Assembly (NCBI RefSeq): GCF_003284935.1
Contig: NZ_QMEV01000017.1
Coordinates: forward strand, 1-64,000
Direction of reading: 5' to 3'
From: Mycobacterium colombiense
GTDB lineage: Bacteria; Actinomycetota; Actinomycetes; Mycobacteriales; Mycobacteriaceae
DNA length: 64,000 bases
The position numbers were made by a program, and so were the translations under genes. The notes below the pieces were generated by a model. It did not search any database. It was not told where the DNA came from and worked only from the letters and a program-made list of their open reading frames with translations. Within the stretch, counting starts at the first letter, position 1. Each line of letters opens with the position of its first letter. Shown here one piece after another: positions 1 to 10,066 of the stretch.

Positions 1-1098
<1,098 letters not shown>

Positions 1099-1102
<4 letters not shown>

Positions 1103-1569
1103 GGCGTGACCGCCAATCCGGAACCGGGCCGCAACATGGGCACGTGCGGAACGCCGTCGTCGAGGAAATCGTCGCCGTCACGCACGAATCCGTGCTGGGC
1201 GTACATCTCCGCCAGATACGTCTGCGCATTGATCCGGCACGGGTAATCACCCACCTCGGCCAGCGCCGCGCGCAGCAGCCGGGTGGTGTGGCCCTGACCG
1301 CGCGCGGCGCGTTTGGTGCACAGCCGCCCGATCCGGAACGCCTTCTCGCCCCCGGCGTGTTCCTCCATCAGCCGCAGCGTGGAGATCACCTCGCCCCCAG
1401 TCGTTTCCAGCCAGAAGTGCCGTGTTTCGGCCAGCAGGTCGCGCCCGTCCAGTTCCGGATACGGGATCGCCTGTTCGACGACGAACACCTCCACCCTCAG
1501 CTTGAGCAGCTCGTAGAGTGTTTGAGCGTCAAGGTCTTTGGCCCAAATACGTCGCAGTGCTTCTGTCAC
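1099..1569 (-). CDS. GNAT acetyltransferase, ElaA-like (Rv2851c type)
   Basis: A 156-aa single-domain N-acetyltransferase of the ElaA type. The acetyl-CoA loop is visible as [18 protein letters not shown] (the Arg/Gln-x-x-Gly-x-Gly signature), followed by the C-terminal beta strands with [20 protein letters not shown], the usual ElaA ending. The start is GTG, overlapping the mqo stop (GTGA); the stop overlaps the GTG of the chelatase-like gene. All three genes are therefore translationally coupled on the minus strand. The substrate is unknown. A GAGGAGCGGCGC-type MIRU-like block just upstream supplies a purine-rich ribosome binding site. Confidence 0.85.
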
Positions 1570-3104
1570 TGGCGCCGCTCCTCCTCATCGCTTCGTCCCC
1601 CGCAAGCGGGCGGTCCCCCCGCATCGCTCAACCCCAAAACCTTCGTTCCCCAGGAAAAGACTTCGTCGTAGAGCGCCGGCTCGTCCGACAGCGTCGCCCC
1701 CAGCGACGGGACCATCTCTTTGAGCGCGGGCAGCCACGACGGAAATCGGTTGGCGAAGCAGCGTTCCAGCACCCCGAGCATGATCGGCACCGCGGTCGAC
1801 GCCCCGGGAGAACCGCCGAGCAGACCCGCGATGCTTCCGTCGGCGGCGCCCACCACCGTGGTGTCGAAATCGAGCACCCCACCCTTGCGCCTGTCCCGCC
1901 GGATCACCTGTACCCGCTGGCCGGCCACCGTCGGCTCCCAATCCGAACCCGTTGCGCGGGGCGCGAATTCGCGCAGCATGCGCAGCCGATCCGGCGTCGA
2001 CAACCGCAGCTGGCCGAGCAAATACCTGAGCAGCGCCAGCTGCGTGATGCCGACACCGACCAGGGAGGCCAGGTTGTCCGGCTTCACCGAGCGGGGCAGA
2101 TCGGTGAAGTGGCCGTGTTTCAAGAACTTCGGCGACCAGCCGGCATACGGGCCGAACACCAGCCAGGGTTTGCCGTTGACATAGCGCAGGTCCAGGTGCA
2201 GCGCACCCAGGGGCGGGGCGCCGGCAGCGGGTGCGCCGTAGACCTTGGCGCGGTGCGCGGCGGTCAGCGCCGGGTTGCCCGCGCGCAGGAACCGGCCACC
2301 GATCGGGAATCCCGCGTAGCCCTTCACCTCGTCGATGCCGGACTTCTGCAACAGCGGCAGTGCGTCACCGCCGGCCCCGACGAAGACGAATTTGGCGTTC
2401 AGCCGGCGCTTTTCGCCGGTGCGCCGGTTGCGGACCAGCAGCGTCCAGGTGCCGTCGGACTGGCGGGACAGGTTGCGGACCTCGTGACCGAACAGGGCGG
2501 TCGCGCCGCCGCGCACGCAAAACCCGACGAGTTGTCGTGTCAGGGCCCCGAAGTCGACGTCGGTGCCGTGGGCGGCCCAGTTGAGCGCCGTCGGTTCGGA
2601 GAAGTCGCGCCCGGCGGCCATGAAAGGCAACCGGCGGGCGAACTCGGCCGCGTCCTCGATCAATTCGATGCCGGCGAACAGTGGGTTGGCCGCCAGCGCC
2701 CGTTGCCGTCGCCGTAGATAGTCGACGCGCGCAGCCCCGCGCACGAAGCTCGCGTGCGGGACGGCGGTGACGAATCCGCGATCGGTCAGGATGCCGTTCT
2801 CGACGGCGTAGGCCCAGAACTGGCGGGTCACCTGGAACTGCTCGTTGATGCGCACCGCTTTGCTGATGTCGATCGAGCCGTCGGCGCGTTGCGGTGTGTA
2901 GTTCAGCTCGCACAGCGCCGAATGCCCGGTGCCGGCGTTGTTCCAGGGGCTGCTGCTCTCGGCGGCCACGGCGTCCAGACGCTCGACGAAGGTCATCGAC
3001 CAGTCCGGCTGCAGCCGGCGCAGCAACGCCGCCAGCGTCGCGCTCATGATGCCCGCGCCCACCAACACGACGTCCGTCCGTGTGGTTGTGGCTAGCGATG
3101 ACAC
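1566..3104 (-). CDS. mqo: Malate:quinone oxidoreductase
   Basis: FAD-dependent membrane-associated enzyme that oxidises malate to oxaloacetate and reduces quinone. The N-terminal Rossmann motif [10 protein letters not shown] and the family block [20 protein letters not shown] are present, and similarity to Rv2852c appears to run end to end. The frame is open far upstream; I chose GTG at 3104 because it gives the mycobacterial N-terminus just before DVVLVGAG and has GGAAGGA upstream. The product is 512 aa. The last 20 or so residues (Gly/Pro/Cys then Ser-Asp-Glu-Glu-Glu-Arg-Arg) are not usual for Mqo. They are encoded by a MIRU-like repeat that runs through the stop codon into the next gene start. 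Confidence 0.93.
   Translation of the reverse strand: MSSLATTTRTDVVLVGAGIMSATLAALLRRLQPDWSMTFVERLDAVAAESSSPWNNAGTGHSALCELNYTPQRADGSIDISKAVRINEQFQVTRQFWAYAVENGILTDRGFVTAVPHASFVRGAARVDYLRRRQRALAANPLFAGIELIEDAAEFARRLPFMAAGRDFSEPTALNWAAHGTDVDFGALTRQLVGFCVRGGATALFGHEVRNLSRQSDGTWTLLVRNRRTGEKRRLNAKFVFVGAGGDALPLLQKSGIDEVKGYAGFPIGGRFLRAGNPALTAAHRAKVYGAPAAGAPPLGALHLDLRYVNGKPWLVFGPYAGWSPKFLKHGHFTDLPRSVKPDNLASLVGVGITQLALLRYLLGQLRLSTPDRLRMLREFAPRATGSDWEPTVAGQRVQVIRRDRRKGGVLDFDTTVVGAADGSIAGLLGGSPGASTAVPIMLGVLERCFANRFPSWLPALKEMVPSLGATLSDEPALYDEVFSWGTKVLGLSDAGGPPACGGRSDEEERRQ
1569..1628 (-). repeat. MIRU-like repeat at the mqo / GNAT junction
   Basis: On the minus strand this block carries AGCGATG twice and ends in GATGAGGAGGAGCGGCGCC, directly before the overlapping stop and start codons. 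The same core, GAGGAGCGGCGC, ends the element at 12833-12886 and the pyrH-frr spacer. Position across a stop/start overlap and the core sequence fit mycobacterial interspersed repetitive units. Here the repeat has been read into the mqo C-terminus. Confidence 0.6.
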
Positions 3105-3215
3105 CGGCGTGCTGGTCCTTCCCTCGACTGGGCCGATCCTCAGGTTATCCCGACGCAAAGTGGCCGCGAACGACGTGCGGCGCCCGGCCGCCAGCAAAAG
3201 CTCTAAGCTGGCTTG

Positions 3216-4268
3216 GTGAAAGGCGGGGTGACTGGCAGGGCGACCGGCGACGCGACCGACTGGGTGCCCGATGTCCTTCCCGGTTACTGGCAGCGCAGCC
3301 TCGCCCTTGGCCCCGATCCGGCCGGCGAGGGCGACATCGTCGCGACCCTGATCCGGCGCGGACCCGAGCCCCGGCAGTCCGGCGGCGAGACGGGGCAGGC
3401 GGTGCTCGCGGTGCACGGCTACACCGACTACTTCTTCCACACCGAACTTGCCGATCATTTCGCCGCCCGTGGCTTCACGTTCTACGCACTGGACCTGCAC
3501 AAGTGCGGGCGGTCGCGGCGCGACGACCAGACGCCGCACTTCATCACCGACCTCACCAACTACGAGACCGAACTCGATCGGGCGCTGTCCGCGGTCGCGG
3601 CACACGGCCGGGTGCTGGTGTACGCGCATTCCGCGGGCGGGCTGATCGCGTCGCTGTGGCTGGACCGGCTGCGCCGGCGAAACCCGGCCGCCCACGGGGC
3701 CGTTCGCGGCTTGGTGCTCAACAGCCCGTTCTTGGAGCTGCCCGGGCCGCCCATTCTGCGGCACTCCGTGACGGTGGCGCTGATCGCGGGCCTGTCCCGG
3801 GTGCGATCCAAGGGGGTGGCCCGGGCACCGGGCGAGGGTGGTTACGGCACCACCTTGCACCGCGACTACGGCGGGGAATTCGACTACGACCTGCAGTGGA
3901 AACCGGTCGGCGGCTTCCCCATCACCTTCGGCTGGCTGCACGCCATCCGCCGCGGCCAGGCCCGGCTGCATCGCGGCCTGGACGTCGGCGTGCCGAACCT
4001 GATCCTGCGCTCGGATCACAGCGTGCGCGAGAGCACCGATTCGGCGGCCATGCAGCGCGGCGACGCGGTCCTCGACGTCACCCAGATCGCCCGCTGGGCC
4101 GGCTGTGTCGGCAACCGCACCACCGTCGTCCCGGTGCCCGACGCCAAACACGACGTGTTCTTGTCCCTGCAGGGCCCGCGCGAAGTCGCCTATCGGGAAC
4201 TGGACCTCTGGCTCGAGGGCTACCTGCGCACCGACAACGACGCCTCGGCATCGTTGCGAAAGGGGTGA
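3216..4268 (+). CDS. Alpha/beta hydrolase (Rv2854 type)
   Basis: A 350-aa serine hydrolase of the alpha/beta fold, lysophospholipase-like. HGYTD (oxyanion region, about residue 68) is followed by the nucleophile elbow YAHSAGG with Ser139 and a C-terminal DAKHDVF supplying the catalytic His. There is no signal peptide or membrane segment. The start is uncertain: GTG 3216, a preceding TTG at 3213 and GTG 3228 are all in frame and none has a good ribosome binding site. It is divergent from mqo and lies 4 nt upstream of mtr, so probably co-transcribed with it. The substrate is unknown. Confidence 0.85.
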   Translation: MKGGVTGRATGDATDWVPDVLPGYWQRSLALGPDPAGEGDIVATLIRRGPEPRQSGGETGQAVLAVHGYTDYFFHTELADHFAARGFTFYALDLHKCGRSRRDDQTPHFITDLTNYETELDRALSAVAAHGRVLVYAHSAGGLIASLWLDRLRRRNPAAHGAVRGLVLNSPFLELPGPPILRHSVTVALIAGLSRVRSKGVARAPGEGGYGTTLHRDYGGEFDYDLQWKPVGGFPITFGWLHAIRRGQARLHRGLDVGVPNLILRSDHSVRESTDSAAMQRGDAVLDVTQIARWAGCVGNRTTVVPVPDAKHDVFLSLQGPREVAYRELDLWLEGYLRTDNDASASLRKG

Positions 4269-4272
4269 CGGC

Positions 4273-5652
4273 TTGGAGACTTACGACATCGCGATCATCG
4301 GAACCGGTTCGGGCAACAGCATTCTCGATGACCGATTCGCCGACCAGCGGGTGGCGATCTGCGAAGAGGGCACCTTCGGTGGCACCTGCCTGAACGTCGG
4401 GTGCATCCCGACGAAGATGTTCGTCTACGCCGCCGAGGTCGCCCAGACGATCCGGGACGCGGCGCGCTTCGGCATCGACGCACGCATCGACCGGGTGCGC
4501 TGGGACGACATCGTCTCGCGGGTCTTCGGGCGCATCGACCCGATCGGGGTCAGCGGTGAGGATTACCGGTGCGCCTCACCCAACATCGACGTCTACAAGC
4601 AGCACACCCGATTCGGTGCGGTGCAGCCGGACGGACGCTACCTGTTGCGCACCGATGCCGGCGACGAATTCGCGGCCGACCAGGTGGTGATCGCGGCCGG
4701 GGCACGGGCCGTGGTCCCCCCGGCGATCCTCGAGTGCGGCGCCCGCTACCACACCAGCGACACGATCATGCGACTCTCCGAGCTGCCAGAGCATCTGGTG
4801 ATCGTCGGGGGCGGTTTCGTGGCAGCCGAATTCGCCCACATCTTCTCCTCGCTCGGCTCGCGGGTCACCCTGGTGGTCCGCGGCTCCGCCTTGCTGCGGC
4901 ATTGCGACGACGTCGTGTGCAAACGCTTCACCCGCATCGCGTCGAGCAAATGGGAGCTACACACCCACCGCAACGTCGTGGGCGCCGAGAACCGGGGCTC
5001 GGGCGTCGCGGTGGAACTCGACGACGGTCACACCGTGCACGCCGACGCGCTGCTGGTGGCGACCGGGCGGGTGTCCAACGCCGACCAACTCGACCTCGAG
5101 CAGGCCGGCGTCGCCGTCGAGGACGGTTTGGTGGCCGTCGACTGCTACCAGCGCACCACGGCGCGCGGGGTTTTCGCCCTCGGCGACGTGTCCTCGCCGT
5201 ATCAGCTCAAGCACGTCGCCAACCACGAGGCGCGCGTCGTACAGCACAACCTGCTCTGCGACTGGGACGACACCGACGCGATGGCCCTCACGGACCACCG
5301 TTACGTGCCGTCGGCGGTGTTCACCGATCCGCAGATCGCCTACGTCGGGTTGACCGAAAACGAAGCCATCGCACAGGGTTTCAAGATCTCGACCAAGATT
5401 CAGGACTACGCCGACGTCGCCTACGGCTGGGCGTCGGAGGACACCACCGGGATCGTCAAGCTCATCGCCGAGCGCGGCACCGGGCGGCTGCTGGGCGCGC
5501 ACATCATGGGCACGCAGGCATCGTCGATCATCCAGCCGCTGGTCCAGGCGATGAGCTTCGGCCTCACCGCACCGGAGATGGCCCGCGGGCAGTACTGGAT
5601 CCACCCGGCGCTGCCCGAGGTGGTGGAGAACGCGCTACTGGGTCTGTGCTGA
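4273..5652 (+). CDS. mtr: Mycothione reductase
   Basis: NADPH-dependent FAD disulfide reductase that regenerates mycothiol from mycothione in the cytosol. TTG start, giving [16 protein letters not shown], which matches the known mycobacterial N-terminus; 459 aa. The redox-active disulfide is C39-LNVG-C44. A second nucleotide-binding motif [12 protein letters not shown] lies mid-protein, and the catalytic base motif HPALPEVVE is near the C-terminus. Four nt after the hydrolase gene and convergent with the Fur-family gene, with only two bases between stop codons. In M. tuberculosis it is followed directly by nicT (Rv2856); here the Fur-like gene is interposed. Confidence 0.96.
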   Translation: METYDIAIIGTGSGNSILDDRFADQRVAICEEGTFGGTCLNVGCIPTKMFVYAAEVAQTIRDAARFGIDARIDRVRWDDIVSRVFGRIDPIGVSGEDYRCASPNIDVYKQHTRFGAVQPDGRYLLRTDAGDEFAADQVVIAAGARAVVPPAILECGARYHTSDTIMRLSELPEHLVIVGGGFVAAEFAHIFSSLGSRVTLVVRGSALLRHCDDVVCKRFTRIASSKWELHTHRNVVGAENRGSGVAVELDDGHTVHADALLVATGRVSNADQLDLEQAGVAVEDGLVAVDCYQRTTARGVFALGDVSSPYQLKHVANHEARVVQHNLLCDWDDTDAMALTDHRYVPSAVFTDPQIAYVGLTENEAIAQGFKISTKIQDYADVAYGWASEDTTGIVKLIAERGTGRLLGAHIMGTQASSIIQPLVQAMSFGLTAPEMARGQYWIHPALPEVVENALLGLC

Positions 5653-5654
5653 CC

Positions 5655-6155
5655 TCAGCGGCGGCGCGATCGCGGGTCGGCCTGGTCGTCCTGGTCGTCC
5701 TGACACTGCGGGCACAGGCCGTGCAGCGTCAGCCCCGCCGCGTCCGACAGCGCGAAGGAACTGCCCTCCATCGCCTGCTCGAGGGCCGAACTCAGCTGGC
5801 GGGCGGGCACCTCGATGATGGTGCCGCAGTGGGTACAAACCGCGTGATGGTGCGGCGCGGTGGCCAGCCCGTAGGTCGTCACACCGCCGTCGAGCGCCAA
5901 CGCGTGCAGCACCCCCTGCTCCACCAGAGTGGTCACCGTGCGGTAGACGGTCGCCACGTCGGGCGCGTGGGTGCCCGGCGGCAGGCACTCACGCATCCGC
6001 CGGTGGATCTCGGCGACCGGCAGGTGCCCGTTGACGGGTTCCAGCACCGCCAGGACCTGGATCCGCGAGGCCATCCGCCGCAGCCCCCGGGCGCGCAGGA
6101 AATCGCCGATCCTCTCGGTGACCGACGCATCCAGTACCGACGGCGTGGACGCCAC
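5655..6155 (-). CDS. Fur-family metalloregulator, candidate nickel regulator (Nur-like)
   Basis: A 166-aa Fur-superfamily repressor. The N-terminal winged helix includes HAPDVATVYRTVTTLVEQGV (recognition helix). The C-terminal dimer domain has HHH 102-104, structural zinc cysteines C107/C110 and C148/C151, and a charged Arg-rich tail. It is divergent from the nickel permease nicT and lies beside nickel-enzyme genes, so a Ni(II)-responsive repressor of nicT and perhaps the hydrogenase genes is the simplest inference. FurA- or Zur-like metal choice cannot be excluded from sequence. I know of no equivalent at this position in M. tuberculosis. Confidence 0.85.
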   Translation of the reverse strand: MASTPSVLDASVTERIGDFLRARGLRRMASRIQVLAVLEPVNGHLPVAEIHRRMRECLPPGTHAPDVATVYRTVTTLVEQGVLHALALDGGVTTYGLATAPHHHAVCTHCGTIIEVPARQLSSALEQAMEGSSFALSDAAGLTLHGLCPQCQDDQDDQADPRSRRR

Positions 6156-6314
6156 GGGTTCAGTGTCGCGCCGACGCGGCGGAATCGCCAGTCCCCGGCG
6201 CGATCGAGGCCTCGCGAATTCCTGCGACTCACTTGCATCTGGCGACGCGTGGTACTTACAGTCGTGCCGGTGGTTCTCAGTCCCCTACCGCAAGGACGCG
6301 CCGGAAGGACCCCC
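6156..6314. promoter_or_regulatory. Divergent fur-like / nicT control region
   Basis: 159-nt intergenic region that must hold both promoters. On the plus strand, TTGCAT (6233-6238) and TACTTA (6253-6258) are possible hexamers, but the 14-nt spacing is short. I could not find a clean Fur-type dyad by eye. A strong ribosome binding site GGAAGGA (6303-6309) precedes the nicT GTG. Confidence 0.35.
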
Positions 6315-7427
6315 GTGGCGAGCACCGAGATCGACTGGCAGCCGTCACGGGCGAGCAGGCTTCTCGGCGCCCTGACGCGGGCGGAGTGGTGGCGCCTGGC
6401 GGCGATGCTGGCGGTGATCGTCGCGCTGCACCTGCTCGGTTGGCTCACCATGGTCCTCCTGGTGGCGCCCGCCCAATACAGCTTGGGCGGCAAGGCATTT
6501 GGCGTCGGCATCGGATTGACGGCCTACACCCTGGGCATGCGGCACGCGTTCGACGCCGACCATATCGCCGCCATCGACAACACCACCCGCAAGCTGATGA
6601 ACTCCGGCCAGCGCCCGCTGGCGGTGGGCTTCTTCTTCTCCCTGGGCCACTCCACCGTGGTGTTCGGGCTGGCTCTGCTGCTGGCGTGCGGGGTGAAGAC
6701 GGTCGTCGGCCCGGTCGAGGACGACTCCTCGGCGCTGCACCACTACACCGGCCTCATCGGCACCAGCGTCTCCGGACTGTTCCTCTACGCCATCGCCCTG
6801 CTCAACCTCGTCGTCCTGGTCGGGATCCTGCGGGTGTCCACCCGACTGCGCCGGGGCGAATACGATCCCGACACCGACGCCGCCGAACTGGAGCGGCAAC
6901 TGGGCAACCGTGGACTGATGAACCGGTTGCTCGGCCGCTTCACCGCGTCGATCACCAAGTCCTGGCACTGTTATCCCGTCGGGCTGTTGTTCGGGCTCGG
7001 TTTCGACACCGCCACCGAGATCGCGCTTCTGGTGCTGGCCGGCACCAGCGCCGCGGCCGGGCTGCCCTGGTACGCCGTCATGTGCCTGCCGGTCCTGTTC
7101 ACCGCGGGCATGTGCCTGCTGGACACCATCGACGGCTCGTTCATGAATTTCGCCTACGGCTGGGCCTTTTCCAACCCGGTGCGCAAGATCTACTACAACA
7201 TCACGATCACCGCGCTGTCGGTGGCCGTGGCGCTGCTGATCGGCAGCGTCGAACTGCTGGTCCTGTTCGCCGACCAGTTCGGTTGGCGGGGCGCGTTCTG
7301 GAGCTGGATCGGCGGGCTGGACCTCAACGCGATCGGCTACGCCGTCGTCGCCATGTTCGTCGCCACCTGGGCGGTGGCCCTCCTCGTGTGGCGCTACGGG
7401 CGCATCGAAGAGAAGTGGACCTCGTGA
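6315..7427 (+). CDS. nicT: Nickel/cobalt permease NicT (NiCoT family)
   Basis: A 370-aa integral membrane high-affinity nickel/cobalt importer. The NiCoT signature RHAFDADHIAAIDNTTRK is in the second membrane segment and the second signature LGFDTATEIALL is present. About eight hydrophobic segments are visible (for example 6415-6470, 6640-6700, 7030-7110, 7190-7270). GTG start with GGAAGGA five nt upstream; upstream in-frame reading is spurious. It lies immediately 5' of hypA and hypB, so here it presumably feeds nickel to the hydrogenase. M. tuberculosis keeps nicT at this locus without the hydrogenase. Confidence 0.95.
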   Translation: MASTEIDWQPSRASRLLGALTRAEWWRLAAMLAVIVALHLLGWLTMVLLVAPAQYSLGGKAFGVGIGLTAYTLGMRHAFDADHIAAIDNTTRKLMNSGQRPLAVGFFFSLGHSTVVFGLALLLACGVKTVVGPVEDDSSALHHYTGLIGTSVSGLFLYAIALLNLVVLVGILRVSTRLRRGEYDPDTDAAELERQLGNRGLMNRLLGRFTASITKSWHCYPVGLLFGLGFDTATEIALLVLAGTSAAAGLPWYAVMCLPVLFTAGMCLLDTIDGSFMNFAYGWAFSNPVRKIYYNITITALSVAVALLIGSVELLVLFADQFGWRGAFWSWIGGLDLNAIGYAVVAMFVATWAVALLVWRYGRIEEKWTS

Positions 7428-7524
7428 GTCGACCAAGAGCCTGACCGCCAAGCGCCGTTCGGGTGTAGAACAGTGCTCATGGGCTCGTTGGCCTGCGCCC
7501 GGCTCGGATCGCCGGTGACCGGCG

Positions 7525-7860
7525 ATGCATGAGCTGTCGCTGTGCGAAGCGATCGCCGGTGTGGTCAGGCAGCACGCCGACGGCCGGCACGTCGAGGTGG
7601 TCCGGGTCCGCGTCGGTGCGCTGCGCCAGGTGGTGCCCGAGTCGCTGTCCTTCTGCTGGACCTTGGTCCGCGACGCCGAGGACATGCCCGACGCCGAACT
7701 GGAACTCGAATGCGTCAGCGCCGAAGTCCGGTGCCGCGCCTGCGGCGGGCGATCCGAGATCACCTCCCCATGGTCGATCTGGTGCCCGCGCTGCGACAGC
7801 TCCGATGTCGAGGTGCTGCGCGGCAACGAGTTCTTGGTGACCTCACTGGATGTGTCATGA
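7525..7860 (+). CDS. hypA: Hydrogenase nickel incorporation protein HypA
   Basis: A 111-aa nickel metallochaperone that works with HypB to insert Ni into the hydrogenase large subunit. The conserved MHELSLC N-terminus contains His2, the nickel ligand. The zinc loop is formed by CRAC and CPRC near residues 73-95. Full family length. 97 nt downstream of nicT, 27 nt upstream of hypB. Confidence 0.95.
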   Translation: MHELSLCEAIAGVVRQHADGRHVEVVRVRVGALRQVVPESLSFCWTLVRDAEDMPDAELELECVSAEVRCRACGGRSEITSPWSIWCPRCDSSDVEVLRGNEFLVTSLDVS

Positions 7861-7887
7861 ACGGCCGCATCGTGAAAGGCGTTGACG

Positions 7888-8661
7888 ATGGGTAGATTTC
7901 ATCGGCACGACGACGGGACCGTGCACAGTCACTCCCACGATGACCTTCCCCACGACCACGATCGCGGCGACCACAGCCGCTATCGGACCGGCGGCCAGCG
8001 CGTCGAGGTGCTGGAGGCGATCTTCGCCGAGAACGACGCGCTCGCCGACGCCAACCGGGCGGCGTTCGAGAGCAACGGGGTACGCACCCTCAACCTGATG
8101 AGCTCGCCGGGCTCGGGCAAGACCACCATCCTGCAGGCGACGCTCGACGAGCTCGCCGGCGACCTGGCCATCGGGGTGATCGAGGGTGATATCGCCACCG
8201 ACCTGGACGCGGCCAAGCTCAGCGGTCGCGGCGCCCAGGTGTCACTGCTCAATACCAGCAACGGATTTGGCGGCGAGTGCCACCTCGACGCGCCCATGGT
8301 CAACCGGGCACTGCCCGGCCTCGATCTGGGCGCGCTGGACCTGGTGGTCATCGAGAACGTCGGCAATCTGGTCTGCCCGGCGGAATTCGACGTCGGCGAG
8401 CATGCCAAGGCCATGGTCTATTCGGTGACCGAAGGCGAGGACAAGCCGCTGAAGTATCCGGTGATGTTCCGGTCGGTCGACGTGGTGCTGCTGAACAAGA
8501 TCGACCTGGTGCCCCACCTGGACGTGGACGTCGACACCTACATCGCCCACGTTCGCAAAGTCAATGCGACAGCGACGATTCTGCCCGTCAGTGCCCGCAC
8601 CGGCGATGGCATGGCCGCGTGGTTCGGCTGGCTGCGCCGTTTCGCCACCGAGGGGGCCTGA
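7888..8661 (+). CDS. hypB: Hydrogenase nickel incorporation GTPase HypB
   Basis: A 257-aa SIMIBI-class GTPase that stores and delivers nickel with HypA. P-loop SSPGSGKTT lies at residues 72-80. The switch-region metal motif ECHLDA and the G4 motif NKIDLVP are present. The first 30 residues hold eight histidines (HRHDDGTVHSHSHDD...), a His-rich nickel-storage stretch replacing the CxxCGC motif of other HypB proteins. ATG 7888 chosen with GAAAGG upstream; a TTG six nt earlier is in frame. Ends 247 nt before hhyS. Confidence 0.95.
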   Translation: MGRFHRHDDGTVHSHSHDDLPHDHDRGDHSRYRTGGQRVEVLEAIFAENDALADANRAAFESNGVRTLNLMSSPGSGKTTILQATLDELAGDLAIGVIEGDIATDLDAAKLSGRGAQVSLLNTSNGFGGECHLDAPMVNRALPGLDLGALDLVVIENVGNLVCPAEFDVGEHAKAMVYSVTEGEDKPLKYPVMFRSVDVVLLNKIDLVPHLDVDVDTYIAHVRKVNATATILPVSARTGDGMAAWFGWLRRFATEGA

Positions 8662-8796
8662 ACGGCCCGCACTCCTGCGAAACATTCGCAGGACGATCGG
8701 CCCGCTTTGGTTCACCCGTTGGGGCGGGTCAGCCAAGCGCGACAAGGCTTTTCGGTGGTGTGCAACACGTGCCTACTAATCGGTAATGTGGAACCG

Positions 8797-8825
8797 TTGA
8801 CAACGCACGATAGCGGGAGTAGACC
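8797..8825 (+). promoter_or_regulatory. Candidate promoter for hhyS
   Basis: TTGACA (8797-8802), 17-nt spacer, TAGACC (8820-8825), in the 247-nt gap between hypB and hhyS. The -35 is perfect and spacing ideal; the -10 lacks the final T. This suggests the structural genes have their own promoter apart from nicT-hypAB, with a leader of about 75 nt. Confidence 0.45.
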
Positions 8826-8908
8826 CAAAAAATAGCGCTGCGCAAGTGGGCCGACGGTCGACTCCGGCGGCGCCAGGAGCCCCCAGCCCGGCTCCGGAAA
8901 GCTGCAGC

Positions 8909-9964
8909 ATGCCAACGGAAGCAGCAGTCAAGGCAGAACAAACATTGATCCATGTTCTCTGGATCAACGCGGGCCTCAGTTGTGATGGCGATTCGGTGGC
9001 ATTGACTGCTGCCACCCAGCCCAGCGTCGAGGAGATCGCCTTGGGGGCGTTGCCCGGACTCCCCCAGGTGGCCGTGCACTGGCCGTTGATCGACTTCGAA
9101 TGCGGACCCAACGGAGGCGCGGACGACTTCCTGGAGTGGTTCTTCAAAGCCGACCGCGGCGAGCTGGAACCGTTCGTGCTCGTGGTCGAGGGTTCCATCC
9201 CGAACGAGAAGATCAAGGACGAGGGCTACTGGTGCGGCTTCGGCAACGACCCGGCCACCGGACAGCCGATGACCACCAGTGAGTGGCTCGACCGGTTGGC
9301 GCCCAAGGCCACCGCCATCGTGGCGGTGGGAACCTGCGCCACCTACGGGGGTATCCACGCGATGGCCGGCAACCCGACGGGGGCGATGGGCGTGCCGGAC
9401 TACCTGGGCTGGGACTGGAAGAGCAAGGCGGGCATTCCGATCGTGTGCGTGCCGGGCTGCCCGATCCACCCGGACAACCTGTCGGAGACGCTGACCTACC
9501 TGCTGTACATGGCGACCGGTCAGGCACCGATGATCCCCCTCGACGACGCGCTGCGGCCGCAGTGGCTGTTCGGCAAGACGGTGCACGAGGGCTGTGACCG
9601 GGCCGGCTACTACGAGCAGGGTGACTTCGCCACCGAGTACGGGTCGCCGAAATGCATTGTGAAGCTTGGTTGTTGGGGGCCCGTGGTCAAGTGCAACGTG
9701 CCCAAGCGCGGATGGATCAACGGCGTCGGGGGGTGCCCCAATGTCGGCGGGATCTGCATCGGCTGCACGATGCCGGGATTCCCGGACAAGTTCATGCCGT
9801 TCATGGACGAGCCGCCGGGCGGCAAGATCTCGAGCACCGCGTCGGGGTTGTACGGAGCCGTGATTCGCAGTTTGAGGGGTATCACGGAACGCACCGTCGA
9901 CAAAGAGCCGCGGTGGCGCCACAACGGCGACCAACTCACCACTGGAGCGCGCCGCACCTGGTAG
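8909..9964 (+). CDS. hhyS: Group 1h [NiFe]-hydrogenase small subunit
   Basis: A 351-aa Fe-S electron-transfer subunit. The start at ATG 8909 has GGAAAG eight nt upstream; an upstream in-frame extension is likely spurious. No twin-arginine signal peptide is present, unlike classical membrane-bound uptake hydrogenases, so the enzyme should stay cytoplasmic. The proximal cluster motif reads C25-D-G-D28 instead of CxxC; an Asp as fourth ligand is a known feature of actinobacterial-type (group 1h) enzymes. Other ligand regions are GTCATYGG, CVPGCP, HEGCDR, then KCIVKLGCWGP and GGCPNVGGICIGC for the medial and distal clusters. It pairs with hhyL 102 nt downstream to oxidise H2 at trace levels. Confidence 0.93.
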   Translation: MPTEAAVKAEQTLIHVLWINAGLSCDGDSVALTAATQPSVEEIALGALPGLPQVAVHWPLIDFECGPNGGADDFLEWFFKADRGELEPFVLVVEGSIPNEKIKDEGYWCGFGNDPATGQPMTTSEWLDRLAPKATAIVAVGTCATYGGIHAMAGNPTGAMGVPDYLGWDWKSKAGIPIVCVPGCPIHPDNLSETLTYLLYMATGQAPMIPLDDALRPQWLFGKTVHEGCDRAGYYEQGDFATEYGSPKCIVKLGCWGPVVKCNVPKRGWINGVGGCPNVGGICIGCTMPGFPDKFMPFMDEPPGGKISSTASGLYGAVIRSLRGITERTVDKEPRWRHNGDQLTTGARRTW

Positions 9965-9974
9965 GTCACCTACC
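9960..9974. other. Short dyad across the hhyS stop codon
   Basis: GGTAGGT-C-ACCTACC: two perfect 7-nt arms around one base, spanning the hhyS TAG. The loop is too short for a full hairpin, so it is either a protein site, a short processing hairpin or chance. Confidence 0.3.
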
Positions 9975-10066
9975 GGGTCGGTGCGTTCCTTTATCACATT
10001 CGTAGCCGAAGAGCCGTCGCCGCATCAGCCAACGCGGAAACAGCCACAGCGGGAAGAAGTAACGCG

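Noticed and set aside
7479-7532. 17-codon ORF overlapping the hypA start
   Set aside because: No ribosome binding site, and the 8-nt overlap is not the usual ATGA coupling; probably chance.
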